Assembly: GCA_017445995.1 (NCBI GenBank)
Contig: JAFSRT010000022.1
Span: forward strand, 1 to 61,487
DNA: 61,487 nt
Reading direction: 5' to 3'
Source: Clostridia bacterium
Lineage (GTDB): Bacteria > Bacillota > Clostridia > Christensenellales > Borkfalkiaceae
This document shows positions 43,646 to 53,001 of the stretch, one piece after another; the first letter of the stretch is position 1; each line of letters begins with the position of its first letter. The notes beneath the pieces were generated by a model. That model worked only from the letters and a program-made list of their open reading frames with translations, ran no database searches and had not been told where the DNA came from. A program made the translations under genes and the position numbers.

Positions 43646-44812
43646 TTATAAAATCTTTAATATCGCGACTTTAAGGTAAAGCCCCGTATCTACGCCGATC
43701 AGCGGTGCGTGGTCTTTGCCCTGCGTCCTTAATTCCACTATTTTTGCTTTTACTTTGCTTTCTTTAACGCTTTCTTCTATCATATTGATAAACGAAGTAA
43801 TAGACAGGTGTTGCGAACAACTGCAAGTTATTAAATATCCGCCCTTTTTAATAAGTTTCAGTCCGCATATATTTATATCTTTATACCCTTTAACGGCTTC
43901 TTTCACGGTGTCCACCGATTTTGTAAACGCGGGCGGGTCTAATATTACTACGCCGAACTTTTTGTTTTCTCTACGGTAATCGCGTAAAAGTTCGAAAACG
44001 TCCGCCTTAACGGTATTTACCGTAAATCCGTTTAATTCGGCGTTTTTCTTTACGTAATCGAGTGCGGTTTCGCTTACGTCCACCGCAAAAACTTCCTTCG
44101 CACCGTACTTTTTTGCGCAAAGCGAAAACCCGCCGACGTTACAGAAACAGTCTAACACCGTTTTATCCTTTACGTAATGCTTTAAGTTATCCCTGTTTTC
44201 CTTCTGGTCGAGAAAATAGCCCGTTTTCTGCCCGTTTTCAAGGTCGACGAGCATCTTTAAGCCGTTCTCTTCAATCTCGACTACGGGGCAGAAATTTCCG
44301 CCAAAAAGACTGCCTTTAACCTTACTTAACCCTTCCTTTTCTCTAACCGCAACGTCGCTGCGTTCGTAAATGCCTTTCGGGTTGAATATTTTTACGAGAC
44401 AGTTTATAATCGTATCTTTTCTTATATCCATACCGAGAGTCAGAAACTGGCAGGAAAGATAGTCGCCGTACTTATCGACGATAAGCCCCGGCAAAAAGTC
44501 GCTTTCAGAAAAAACCGCGCGGTAGTTATCGTTATAACCGAGTTCGAGTCGGTAATCGTTAGCCGCTTTAATGCGGTTATAGAAAAAGTTTTTATCGATT
44601 TCTTCTTCTTTTAACGAAAGTATTCTGACGATTATTTTAGAATAGTGGTTTATGTATCCTATACCTATAAATCGCCCGTCGAAGGATAGAACTTCCGCGA
44701 TACTGCCCTGTTTGTCCTTGCCTTCGATTTTTGATACTTCGTTAGCAAAAACCCAAGGGTATCCGTTCAATATTTTCTTTTCTTCGTTCTTTTTCAGTAT
44801 TACCCTGTACAT
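43646..44812 (-). CDS. RlmI-like 23S rRNA (cytosine-C5) methyltransferase
   Basis: 388 aa. N-terminal PUA domain (about 1-75, with GYPWVFANEV), central EEHEAD-type domain, then a Rossmann SAM domain: VLDCFCNVGGFSLCA (near 218), VILDPPAFTK (near 290), and catalytic-region TCSCSQHLS (near 340). Family members methylate C1962 of 23S rRNA. Confidence 0.9.
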   Translation of the reverse strand: MYRVILKKNEEKKILNGYPWVFANEVSKIEGKDKQGSIAEVLSFDGRFIGIGYINHYSKIIVRILSLKEEEIDKNFFYNRIKAANDYRLELGYNDNYRAVFSESDFLPGLIVDKYGDYLSCQFLTLGMDIRKDTIINCLVKIFNPKGIYERSDVAVREKEGLSKVKGSLFGGNFCPVVEIEENGLKMLVDLENGQKTGYFLDQKENRDNLKHYVKDKTVLDCFCNVGGFSLCAKKYGAKEVFAVDVSETALDYVKKNAELNGFTVNTVKADVFELLRDYRRENKKFGVVILDPPAFTKSVDTVKEAVKGYKDINICGLKLIKKGGYLITCSCSQHLSITSFINMIEESVKESKVKAKIVELRTQGKDHAPLIGVDTGLYLKVAILKIL

Positions 44813-44936
44813 ACTTTATATTATACCAAAAAAAACTTAAAACGGCAAGAATATAGTTTATATTTTAGTAATAAATATCTCTGTAAATCCCCCGTTTTTC
44901 GCCCGTAAAAAAATTTTTTAAGGCGAAATTATTTAC

Positions 44937-44965
44937 TTGAAAAAAAATTTTTATTTTGTTATAAT
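44937..44965 (+). promoter_or_regulatory. ppa promoter
   Basis: TTGAAA (44937-44942), 17-nt spacer, TATAAT (44960-44965). Confidence 0.75.
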
Positions 44966-44985
44966 AAAAAAAAAAGGATTTTTTT

Positions 44986-45528
44986 ATGAACATTTGGCAC
45001 GATATCGATTCAAAAAGAGTTAAACCCGAAGAATTTATTGCCGTTGTTGAAATAGGCAAAGGTTCTAAACAAAAATACGAAATGGATAAGAAGACGGGTC
45101 TTTTAAGGCTTGACAGGATACTTTATACTTCAACCCACTACCCTTCTAACTACGGTTTTATTCCGCACACTTATGCGTCCGACGGGGACCCTTTGGACGT
45201 TCTTATTCTCTGTTCCGAAACGCTTATTCCTATGAGTTTAGTAGATTGCTACCCTATCGGCGTTATCATAATGAACGACAACGGCGCGCTTGACGAAAAG
45301 ATTATAGCGATTCCGTTTGCAGACCCTAACTACAATACTTATAAGAGTATTCACGACTTGCCGTCGCATATTTTCGACGAAATGACGCACTTCTTTTCCG
45401 TGTATAAACAACTCGAAGGAACGTATACCAACGTCGATATAGTTTCAGACAGGAACGAAGCGGTGAAAATCATCGAAAAATGTATGGAAAACTATAAGGA
45501 ACATTTATTCGAACTTACCGCAAAATAA
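44986..45528 (+). CDS. ppa: inorganic pyrophosphatase, family I
   Basis: 180 aa. Signature DGDPLDVLIL (near 66, metal-binding Asp residues) with YPSNYGFIPHT before it. Hydrolyses pyrophosphate. It converges on the aryl-acid operon, whose two AMP-forming ligases release PPi, so its activity would pull those reactions forward; the proximity may be chance. Confidence 0.96.
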   Translation: MNIWHDIDSKRVKPEEFIAVVEIGKGSKQKYEMDKKTGLLRLDRILYTSTHYPSNYGFIPHTYASDGDPLDVLILCSETLIPMSLVDCYPIGVIIMNDNGALDEKIIAIPFADPNYNTYKSIHDLPSHIFDEMTHFFSVYKQLEGTYTNVDIVSDRNEAVKIIEKCMENYKEHLFELTAK

Positions 45529-45549
45529 TAAAGAAACTATTAAAATATC

Positions 45550-45577
45550 AAAGGCTTGGCAATCGCCAAGCCTTTTT
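45550..45577 (+). terminator. ppa terminator
   Basis: AAAGGCTTGGC / GCCAAGCCTTT with a 4-nt loop and T5 on the plus strand. The minus-side T-tract is weak but the hairpin also follows the aminotransferase gene. Confidence 0.88.
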
Positions 45578-45592
45578 CTTTACTTTTTTTCT

Positions 45593-46783
45593 TTATTTAT
45601 TATATTCTTCGATAATCTTCTTAAACGCAGGCAGAGAGTTTATTATTCTTTCCTTATCGACGCAATAGGCTATTCTGACGTAGCCGAAAACCCCGAAATC
45701 GTCGCACGGAACGACTAATACTTCGTGATTTTTAGCCCTTTCAAAAAATGCGTAAGCGTCCTTTTCAAGCGCTTTTACGAACAGATAGAACGCCCCGTCC
45801 GGTTTAACGCATTTATACCCGTATTCGGTTAAGGCGTTATATAAAATATCTCTGTTTTCTTTATAGATACTTACGTCGACTTTACAGTCGGCGCATTTTT
45901 TTATAACCTGCTGAAATAAACTCGGCGCGCATACGTATCCTAACGACCGTCCCGCACCGCAAACGGAAAGATAAACGTTTTCGCTATCGGTCGCCTTTGG
46001 GCTGACCGCAATATAGCCTATTCTTTCCCCCGGAAGAGAAAGAGATTTCGAATATGAATAGCATACTATCGTGTTATCGTAATAATTCATAAGATACGGA
46101 ACGAACACGCCCCCGTAAACCAACTCGCGGTACGGTTCGTCCGCAATAAGATAAATTGTGCTATTGTATTCTTTTTGCTTTTTCTCTAAAATGGCGCAAA
46201 CTTTTTTTATCGTTTCTTCGGTATAAACTACGCCACTCGGGTTATTCGGCGAGTTTATTATTACCGCTTTTGTTTTCGCTGTAATCTTGCCTTCAAAATC
46301 TTTATCGTCTATCTGGAAAGTGTCCGATAAAAGCGTTGAAATAACGAGTTTACCGTTCGCGTTATTTACAAAAACTCTGTATTCTGTAAAAAACGGCGCA
46401 AAAACCACTACTTCGTCGCCTTCGTTTACCACCGCTTTAAGAGAAATGGTGAGCGACGCGGCGGCACCGCACGTCATATAGATATTATTCGCCGAAATAT
46501 CGACGTTAAATCTTTCTTTTATTGAGTCGGCAATAACCGTTCTCGTCCCTAAATCGCCCGTTGCCGAAGTATAGCCGTGTAAAAGCGTAGAATTTTCCGT
46601 TTTAAGTAGTTCTAAAATAGTATCGGTTATTTCTTTCGGCGGACAAACGGACGGGTTGCCGAGTGAAAAATCGAAAACGTTTTCTTTTCCGATTTCACTC
46701 GCCCGCTTTTTGCTGTATTCGAATATTTCACGAATAATCGAACGCTTTTTTCCGAGTTCCAAAGTCGTTTGATTTATTGACAT
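45593..46783 (-). CDS. class I/II aminotransferase
   Basis: 396 aa, PLP fold type I. Cofactor Lys in SYSKSLSLPGERIGY (near 240), NNPSGVVY (near 178), DEPYREL (near 216). Family members transaminate aspartate, alanine or aromatic amino acids; the substrate is not readable from sequence. As the last gene of an operon with IOR and aryl-CoA ligases, interconversion of arylpyruvate and aromatic amino acid is the natural guess. It starts 1 bp after the amidohydrolase stop. Confidence 0.93.
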   Translation of the reverse strand: MSINQTTLELGKKRSIIREIFEYSKKRASEIGKENVFDFSLGNPSVCPPKEITDTILELLKTENSTLLHGYTSATGDLGTRTVIADSIKERFNVDISANNIYMTCGAAASLTISLKAVVNEGDEVVVFAPFFTEYRVFVNNANGKLVISTLLSDTFQIDDKDFEGKITAKTKAVIINSPNNPSGVVYTEETIKKVCAILEKKQKEYNSTIYLIADEPYRELVYGGVFVPYLMNYYDNTIVCYSYSKSLSLPGERIGYIAVSPKATDSENVYLSVCGAGRSLGYVCAPSLFQQVIKKCADCKVDVSIYKENRDILYNALTEYGYKCVKPDGAFYLFVKALEKDAYAFFERAKNHEVLVVPCDDFGVFGYVRIAYCVDKERIINSLPAFKKIIEEYNK

Positions 46784-46784
46784 T

Positions 46785-47600
46785 TTATTCTCCTATTCCG
46801 AGTAATTTCATAGCGTTTTTATAAAGTATTTTATCCGCGCTTTCTTTATTTATTCCGTAAGAGTTAAAAGTTTCTAGGTTGTCTTTTATGTCCTGCCACG
46901 GGCAATCGGTTGCAAAAAGAATTTTATCCGCCCCGTGTTTTTCCATAATCTTAATAAAGGTTTCTTTATCTATCTGGTTAAAAGTAAACGACGTGTCGAA
47001 AAAGACGTTTTTCCCCGCAAGGGTATTTAACACCGTTTCGTAATCGGCGTTCGCACCATAATGCGCAAGAACGAACTTATCGTGGTTTATTTCATCAATC
47101 ACTTTAACCGCTAACGTAGGCGGACATTTGGGTAAAGAGTTTGGAAAGCCGTAATCGACCCCCGCGTGCGTAACGACTACCATATCGAGTTCTTTCGCAC
47201 ACTTTAATATCTCTTTATACCCGTCGTGGTCGATATATTCGCCCTGATAGTCGGGGTGTATCTTAACGCCTGTTAACCCCGCGTTTTTCAGAAAAAGCAT
47301 TTTCCCCTTAATATCTTCGCATAGCGGGTGAATACCGCCGAAAGATATTATCTTTCGCTTTTTATCGGCGTACTTTGCGTTTATTTTAAGCGCGAAGTTA
47401 TTTATACTGTCAAACTGCGAAGGTTTTGTTAAAACGGGCAAAGAAACGGCAATATCGATACCGCCCTTTTCCATATTTAACAATAACCCTTCGTCCGTTC
47501 CGTCGGTATACGGCGGGATATTCGCCTGACGGGATAGAAAATCTATCGTCGCTTTTGCGATTTTATCGGGAAAGATATGCGTGTGAAAATCGACGACCAT
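46785..47600 (-). CDS. amidohydrolase-2 family TIM-barrel protein
   Basis: 271 aa. Metal-binding DFHTHIF (3-9), catalytic-barrel motifs GVKIHPDYQG (near 130), THAG (near 165), AHYGA (near 200) and FATDCPW (near 240). Relatives include decarboxylases and hydrolases acting on aromatic or dicarboxylic acids. A role in this operon is not evident; it could hydrolyse or decarboxylate an aryl intermediate. It starts 2 bp after the ACT gene. Confidence 0.85.
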   Translation of the reverse strand: MVVDFHTHIFPDKIAKATIDFLSRQANIPPYTDGTDEGLLLNMEKGGIDIAVSLPVLTKPSQFDSINNFALKINAKYADKKRKIISFGGIHPLCEDIKGKMLFLKNAGLTGVKIHPDYQGEYIDHDGYKEILKCAKELDMVVVTHAGVDYGFPNSLPKCPPTLAVKVIDEINHDKFVLAHYGANADYETVLNTLAGKNVFFDTSFTFNQIDKETFIKIMEKHGADKILFATDCPWQDIKDNLETFNSYGINKESADKILYKNAMKLLGIGE

Positions 47601-47602
47601 TA

Positions 47603-48022
47603 TCAGATTTCTTCGATACCTATCGTTTCGATTTTATTCGCCGTGAAAATTCCGTCGGTTTTTAATATGTCGTTGGTTTTGATAACGATAGACGCTTTCG
47701 TTCCGTCGACCGACAAACCGTACATATATTCTACCGAAATATCGTTTTTCGATAAAACTTTAAGCGTTTCGTCAAGGCTACCGGAAATGTTAGATATTTT
47801 TATGATAAGAATATCGGATAAAAGGGTTGAAAAACCGCTTTTTGTCAGCGCTTCTTTACCTTTATTGCAATCGTTTACGATAAGCCTTAAAAGACCGTAT
47901 TCGGTAGTATCCGCTAAACTTAACGATAAAATGTTGATGCCGTTTTCTTTTAAAACGTTAAGCACTTCTTCAAGCCTGCCTTTTCTGTTTTCGACAAACA
48001 CCGATAACTGTTTTGAAATCAT
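47603..48022 (-). CDS. tandem ACT-domain protein
   Basis: 139 aa, two ACT domains back to back (about 1-65 and 70-139), starting KQLSVFVENRKGRLEEVLNVL, with no enzyme domain. Such proteins bind amino acids as allosteric ligands and are known neighbours of phenylacetate-CoA ligase and IOR genes. Probably an amino-acid sensor or modulator of the neighbouring enzymes. Confidence 0.9.
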   Translation of the reverse strand: MISKQLSVFVENRKGRLEEVLNVLKENGINILSLSLADTTEYGLLRLIVNDCNKGKEALTKSGFSTLLSDILIIKISNISGSLDETLKVLSKNDISVEYMYGLSVDGTKASIVIKTNDILKTDGIFTANKIETIGIEEI

Positions 48023-48037
48023 ACCTTTTCCCCTTTA

Positions 48038-49336
48038 TTAAAATAATTTTCTATGGTCGATTACGTGAACCGCCTTTCCGTCGCTTCTTTTAAGCGTGTT
48101 AGGTTGAACGATAGTTATTTTCGCGTTTAATCCTAACGCCTGATTGATTACGTGCGCGACTTTTTTAGTAAGCGTTTCAATGCCCTTTATTTCATCCATA
48201 TAATATTTTTCGTCGACTTCTATCTGTATTTCGAGAGTATCGAGATTGTTTACTCTGTCGACAATTATCATATAATACGGTTTAACTTCAGGAATACCGA
48301 TAAGCGCGACTTCCACTTGGCTTGGGAATACGTTTACACCGCGGATAATAAGCATATCGTCCACTCTTCCTTTAAACTTCCCTATTCTTACGTTAGTTCT
48401 TCCGCAAGGACAAGGCGAAGTATACATAGACGTTATATCTTTCGTTCTGTACCTTAAAAGCGGTAAGCCTTCCTTCGTTAAAGTCGTGAACACGAGTTCG
48501 CCGAGTTCCCCTTCTTTAACGGGCTTAAACGTCTTCGAGTCCAAAACTTCAGGCAAGAAGTGGTCTTCGTTGACGTGCAGTCCGTTATGATATTCGCAGT
48601 CGCATGCAACCCCCGGCCCCATAACTTCGGAAAGTCCGTATATATCGTGCGCCGTTATGTGTAGTCTCTTTTCAAGTTCTTTTCTCATTTCGTCCGTCCA
48701 CGGTTCGGCACCGCAAACCGCCGTTCTTAATTTGATTTTATCCAAAAGACCTTGTTGTTCTAATATTTCGGAGATATGGAGAAGATAAGAAGGAGTGCAG
48801 GCAAGCGCGGTAACGCCGAAATCTACCATCATAGTAATAAGTTTCTGCGAGTTTCCCGTACTCATAGGAACGACCGTCGCGCCTATCTTCTGCGCGCCGT
48901 CGTGAGCACCGAGACCGCCCGTAAACAAGCCGTAGCCGTAAGCGATTTGCATAATATCGTTTCTGGTTACCCCAGCCATCGTAAAGCATCTTGCGACGCA
49001 CTCTGCCCAAACGTCAAGGTCTTTTCTCGTGTATCCGACTACCGTTGCCTTCCCCGTCGTTCCGCTGGACGCGTGCACCCTTACTATTTCAGACTGCGGA
49101 ACGGCAAAAAGCCCGAACGGGTAATTGTCTCTTAAATCGTCTTTCGTAGTAAAAGGCAGTTTATTTAAGTCTTCTATACCTTTAATATCGCTTGGCAATA
49201 AACCCATCGATTGCATTTTTTTACGGTAGAACTCTACGTTATGATAAACGTAGTCCACCATTTTCACTAATCTTTTGCTTTGTAAAGACGACATTTCGTC
49301 TCTACTCATACACTCTTTCGTTTCATTCCATATCAT
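48038..49336 (-). CDS. paaK: phenylacetate-CoA ligase, second paralog
   Basis: 432 aa from ATG 49336, giving the MIW start shared with the first paralog; an alternative ATG is at 49351. AMP-forming adenylate motifs: HASSGTTGKATVVGYT (near 90, P-loop), YGLSEVMGPGVACDC (near 230), YRTKDIT (near 295), and a C-terminal PaaK domain from about 330. It joins an arylacetate to CoA using ATP, releasing AMP and PPi. Lies 4 bp after iorB. Confidence 0.95.
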   Translation of the reverse strand: MIWNETKECMSRDEMSSLQSKRLVKMVDYVYHNVEFYRKKMQSMGLLPSDIKGIEDLNKLPFTTKDDLRDNYPFGLFAVPQSEIVRVHASSGTTGKATVVGYTRKDLDVWAECVARCFTMAGVTRNDIMQIAYGYGLFTGGLGAHDGAQKIGATVVPMSTGNSQKLITMMVDFGVTALACTPSYLLHISEILEQQGLLDKIKLRTAVCGAEPWTDEMRKELEKRLHITAHDIYGLSEVMGPGVACDCEYHNGLHVNEDHFLPEVLDSKTFKPVKEGELGELVFTTLTKEGLPLLRYRTKDITSMYTSPCPCGRTNVRIGKFKGRVDDMLIIRGVNVFPSQVEVALIGIPEVKPYYMIIVDRVNNLDTLEIQIEVDEKYYMDEIKGIETLTKKVAHVINQALGLNAKITIVQPNTLKRSDGKAVHVIDHRKLF

Positions 49337-49340
49337 ATTT

Positions 49341-49910
49341 TTATTCCCCATAACCTTTTAAGAAGGCTTTTTCGTTTATTTCCACGGTTTTTTGCGGAAC
49401 GGTCTTTTCAATAACTTGTAGCCAGTCCTTTTTATCAAACCCTATAATTTTTGCACCAAGCCCTAAAACGACGGAATTAAGAACTTTACTGTTGCCGAGT
49501 TCTTTTGCTATGCCTATGCCGTCGATAGTGTAAACTTTGTGTTCTTTTTGTAAGGTTTCAATAACGTTTTCAGGATATTCGGCAACGCCGATAACAACCG
49601 TCATCGGGTCTATTCTGCAATCGTTTACGACGATTACGCCGTCTTTTTTAAGATAATGCGCGTATCTTAACGCTTCCAACCTTTCAAAAGAGATTAAAAT
49701 ATCCGCCGAACCTTCTTCGACTACGGGTTCGCTGACCTTATCGCCGAAACGCACGAAAGTTACCACGCTTCCGCCGCGTTGCGCCATACCGTGTACTTCC
49801 GAAAGTTTTACGTCGTATCCGTTATTTAACGCAGTTTTACCGATAATTCTACTCGTTAAAAGCGTTCCCTGTCCGCCGACGCCTACAACCATAATATTCA
49901 TACTTTTCAT
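49341..49910 (-). CDS. iorB: indolepyruvate:ferredoxin oxidoreductase, beta subunit
   Basis: About 189 aa from the ATG at 49910 (one base after the iorA stop); a longer frame to 49931 runs into iorA. Gamma-type 2-oxoacid oxidoreductase domain: VVGVGGQGTLLTSRIIG near residue 8 and EVHGMAQRGGSV near 40. With IorA it interconverts arylpyruvates and arylacetyl-CoA using ferredoxin. Confidence 0.95.
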   Translation of the reverse strand: MKSMNIMVVGVGGQGTLLTSRIIGKTALNNGYDVKLSEVHGMAQRGGSVVTFVRFGDKVSEPVVEEGSADILISFERLEALRYAHYLKKDGVIVVNDCRIDPMTVVIGVAEYPENVIETLQKEHKVYTIDGIGIAKELGNSKVLNSVVLGLGAKIIGFDKKDWLQVIEKTVPQKTVEINEKAFLKGYGE

Positions 49911-49911
49911 A

Positions 49912-51651
49912 CTATCTTTCCACCTTTTCAATCGCGCCGAACTTACAATAACTCATACATAATCCGCAACCGTTGCACATCGTATCGTCAATTTTAACAG
50001 TGCCGTCTTTCTGTTTGGTAATTGCAGGACAACCTATTTTTAGGCACATACCGCACTTTTTGCACTTTTCATTATCGGAAACGCATTTATACGGGAACTT
50101 TTGTCCCTTTAAGAGTGCGCAAGGCGCTTTTGCTATTATGACGGTTAAAGTGTCTCCGTTTACGCTTTCCTTTATCGTCTTTTCGAGATTAACGACGTCG
50201 AACGCGTTTATTTCTATGACGTTCGGAACGCCTATCGCCTTACAGAGAGTCGCCATATTGATTGCGTACGTTTCTTCGCCTTTTAAAGTTTTACCCGTTC
50301 CCGCGTGGTCCTGATGCCCCGTCATACCCGTCGTTCTGTTGTCAAGGATAATAACCGTACCCGTCGCCTTATTATATACCATATTGATAAGCGAATTAAC
50401 GCCCGTATGTAAGAAGGTGGAATCGCCGATAACTGCTACCCAGTTTTTAATAAAGTCTTTGCCTTTTCCTTTTTCTATACCGTGCAGAACGGAAATACTT
50501 GCACCCATACAGATAGTAGTATCGATAACCGAAAGCGGTGCGACTGCACCCAAGGTATAACAACCTATATCGCCCGCCGCGTGTATTTTAAGTTTATTAA
50601 GAACCGAGAAAACGCTTCTGTGCGGACAGCCGGGGCATAAAATCGGCGGGCGCATAGGCGCGTCTTTTTTCTCGAAAGCCTGTTCGTCTACCTTTAACAA
50701 GGCTTTCTTTATAAGGTTTGCGCTGTATTCGCCCTGCCTTGTAAATATTTCTTTACCGATAACGTTAAGTCCCCATGATTTAACCTGTTCTTCGATAACG
50801 GGTTCTAATTCTTCAACGACGTAAACGGTATCCACGCCGTTCACGAACTCTTCTATAAGTTTTTTAGGAAGCGGATTTATTATCCCGAGTTTTAAGATAC
50901 TTGCGTTCGGGAAAACTTCCTTTACGTACTGATAAGGAATACCGCTCGTAATAAACCCGATTTTTCTGTCGTTATAAACGACGCTGTTTATAGGAAAGGA
51001 CGAGCAGTCCTTTTCAAGCCTGTTTTCTCTTTCTTCAACGACAACGTGCCTTTTCATCGCGCTTGCCGGCATCATAACGTATTTAGGAACGCTTCTTTCG
51101 TAGTTTTTGTCGGGTATTTCTTGCCTTTCGGAAAGTTCTACTATACCTTGCGAGTGCGAAAGTTTGGTCGTCGTTCTGAAAATAACGGGCGTATCGTACT
51201 TTTCGCTCAATTCGTAAGCGAATTTAATAAAGTTTTTCGCTTCGTTCGAGTCGGACGCTTCGATAAGCGGAATATGCGCGCTGCGCGCAATCATACGCGT
51301 ATCCTGTTCGTTCTGCGAACTTGCAAGCCCCGGGTCGTCCGCAACGACGATTACCGAACCGCCGTTAACGCCCGTATACGAAAAGGTATAAAGCGGGTCG
51401 CTTGCCACGTTAAGTCCGACGTGTTTCATACAGGCAAGCGAACGCACGCCCGAAATCGACGCGCCTATCGCCACTTCTACTGCCACTTTTTCGTTAGGTG
51501 CCCACTCGGTATATACTTCCTGATATTTTGCGAGATTTTCGCTTATTTCCGTCGAAGGCGTGCCGGGGTAAGCACTCGAAACTTTAACGCCCGCTTCGTA
51601 AGCCCCCCTTGCAATCGCTTCGTTTCCAAGCATAATAATTTTTTCTTCCAT
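49912..51651 (-). CDS. iorA: indolepyruvate:ferredoxin oxidoreductase, alpha subunit
   Basis: 579 aa. Pyrimidine-binding half at the start (YPGTPSTEI near 29), TPP-binding half with GDIGCYTLG (near 350), GDSTFLHTG and LDNRTTGMTGHQDH (near 415-445), and a C-terminal 2x[4Fe-4S] ferredoxin domain (CKKCGMCLKIGCP and CNGCGLCMSYC, about 530-570). In gut anaerobes it oxidises aromatic 2-oxoacids; in methanogens and some anaerobes the enzyme runs in reverse, fixing CO2 onto arylacetyl-CoA. It lies between the two paaK genes. Confidence 0.96.
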   Translation of the reverse strand: MEEKIIMLGNEAIARGAYEAGVKVSSAYPGTPSTEISENLAKYQEVYTEWAPNEKVAVEVAIGASISGVRSLACMKHVGLNVASDPLYTFSYTGVNGGSVIVVADDPGLASSQNEQDTRMIARSAHIPLIEASDSNEAKNFIKFAYELSEKYDTPVIFRTTTKLSHSQGIVELSERQEIPDKNYERSVPKYVMMPASAMKRHVVVEERENRLEKDCSSFPINSVVYNDRKIGFITSGIPYQYVKEVFPNASILKLGIINPLPKKLIEEFVNGVDTVYVVEELEPVIEEQVKSWGLNVIGKEIFTRQGEYSANLIKKALLKVDEQAFEKKDAPMRPPILCPGCPHRSVFSVLNKLKIHAAGDIGCYTLGAVAPLSVIDTTICMGASISVLHGIEKGKGKDFIKNWVAVIGDSTFLHTGVNSLINMVYNKATGTVIILDNRTTGMTGHQDHAGTGKTLKGEETYAINMATLCKAIGVPNVIEINAFDVVNLEKTIKESVNGDTLTVIIAKAPCALLKGQKFPYKCVSDNEKCKKCGMCLKIGCPAITKQKDGTVKIDDTMCNGCGLCMSYCKFGAIEKVER

Positions 51652-51662
51652 ACGATTTTTCC

Positions 51663-52964
51663 TTATTTAACGTTTCTTAAATCTTTTATTCTTTTTGCTT
51701 TTCCTTCGAACCTTTGAAGAGTGTTCGGGGATTCAAGCATTACTTTTGCGTCGATACCGAGCATAACTTTAAGCCTTGCCCTGACGTTCTTTGAAAGCGC
51801 TTCGAGTTCGGTGAAACTGTCGGTATTTTTCAAAAGTTCTACTCTTACCGTCAGTTTATCCGAAAAGCCTTCTCTTTCTATTATGATTTCATAGTGCGGG
51901 CCGAGTTCACTAAATCCGAAAATAACTTCTTCGATCTGGCTTGGGAATACGTTTACGCCACGGATTTTCAACATATCGTCGCTTCTTCCCGACAAGTTTT
52001 CCATTCTCGCAAAAGTTCTTCCGCACTTACACGGTTCGTAGAAAAGTCTCGTTATATCTTTCGTTCTGTATCTTATAAGCGGAATACCTTCCTTTTTGAT
52101 ACACGTAACGACGAGTTCGCCCTTTTCCCCTTCAGGTAGGACTTCGCCCGTTTCGGAATTGATTATTTCAGGAATAAAGAAGTCTTCGTTTATGTGCATA
52201 CCGCAAAGTTCGGTACACTCGCCCGAAACCCCAGGTCCTAACAATTCACTCATACCGTAGTTCGACGTAACCATCATGTCCTTGCCCCAGAAATTATGGA
52301 CTTCTTCTCTCATTGCGTCGGTAAGCATTTCGCTTCCGAACAAGCCGATTTTGACTTTAAGGTCTTTTTTCGGGTCGATACCCATTTCCTGTGCAACTTC
52401 GGCAAGTCTTAACGCGTAAGACGGGGTTGCAACGAGTAGCGTCGTTTCAAAATCTTTCATATACATAATTTGTTTTTCGGAATTGCCCGTCGACGAAGGA
52501 ACTACCGTCGCGCCGATATTTTCAAGCCCGTAGTGAAGACCCAACGCACCCGTGAACATACCGTATCCGAAACAAATCTGGGCAACGTCCTTTTCCGTCG
52601 CACCACCCATACAAGCGATACGGGAAACGGCTTCCGTCCACATTTTCATATCGTTTTTAGTGTACCCGACAACAGTCGGCTTACCCGTCGTACCACTCGA
52701 CGCGTGTATTCTGACAAGTTGACTTTTCGGAACGGCAAAAAGCCCGAACGGATAGGTATCTCTCATATCTTGTTTGGTAACGAACGGCAACTTACTTAAA
52801 TCTTTAAGCGACTTAATATGTTCGGGTTTAAGCCCCACGTCGTCCATTTTCTTTTTATAGTACGGAACGTTGTTGTAAACTCTGTTTACCGTTTCGATAA
52901 GTCTTGCCGTCTGGATTTCTTCAATCTCTTTTCGTGAAAGCGTTTCTTCTTTAGACCAAATCAT
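51663..52964 (-). CDS. paaK: phenylacetate-CoA ligase, first paralog
   Basis: 433 aa from the ATG at 52964 (GGAGAA site); the frame reaches 53021 inside the symporter gene, but that part looks non-native. P-loop HASSGTTGKPTVVGYT (near 90), YGMSELLGPGVSGECTE (near 230), YRTKDIT (near 295), C-terminal AMP_binding_C_2 domain. Similar to but clearly distinct from the other paralog, suggesting different arylacetate preference (for example phenyl versus 4-hydroxyphenyl or indolyl). Confidence 0.95.
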   Translation of the reverse strand: MIWSKEETLSRKEIEEIQTARLIETVNRVYNNVPYYKKKMDDVGLKPEHIKSLKDLSKLPFVTKQDMRDTYPFGLFAVPKSQLVRIHASSGTTGKPTVVGYTKNDMKMWTEAVSRIACMGGATEKDVAQICFGYGMFTGALGLHYGLENIGATVVPSSTGNSEKQIMYMKDFETTLLVATPSYALRLAEVAQEMGIDPKKDLKVKIGLFGSEMLTDAMREEVHNFWGKDMMVTSNYGMSELLGPGVSGECTELCGMHINEDFFIPEIINSETGEVLPEGEKGELVVTCIKKEGIPLIRYRTKDITRLFYEPCKCGRTFARMENLSGRSDDMLKIRGVNVFPSQIEEVIFGFSELGPHYEIIIEREGFSDKLTVRVELLKNTDSFTELEALSKNVRARLKVMLGIDAKVMLESPNTLQRFEGKAKRIKDLRNVK

Positions 52965-53001
52965 AATTGTTCTCCGTGTTTTTAACGTTTTTATTATACT
53001 A

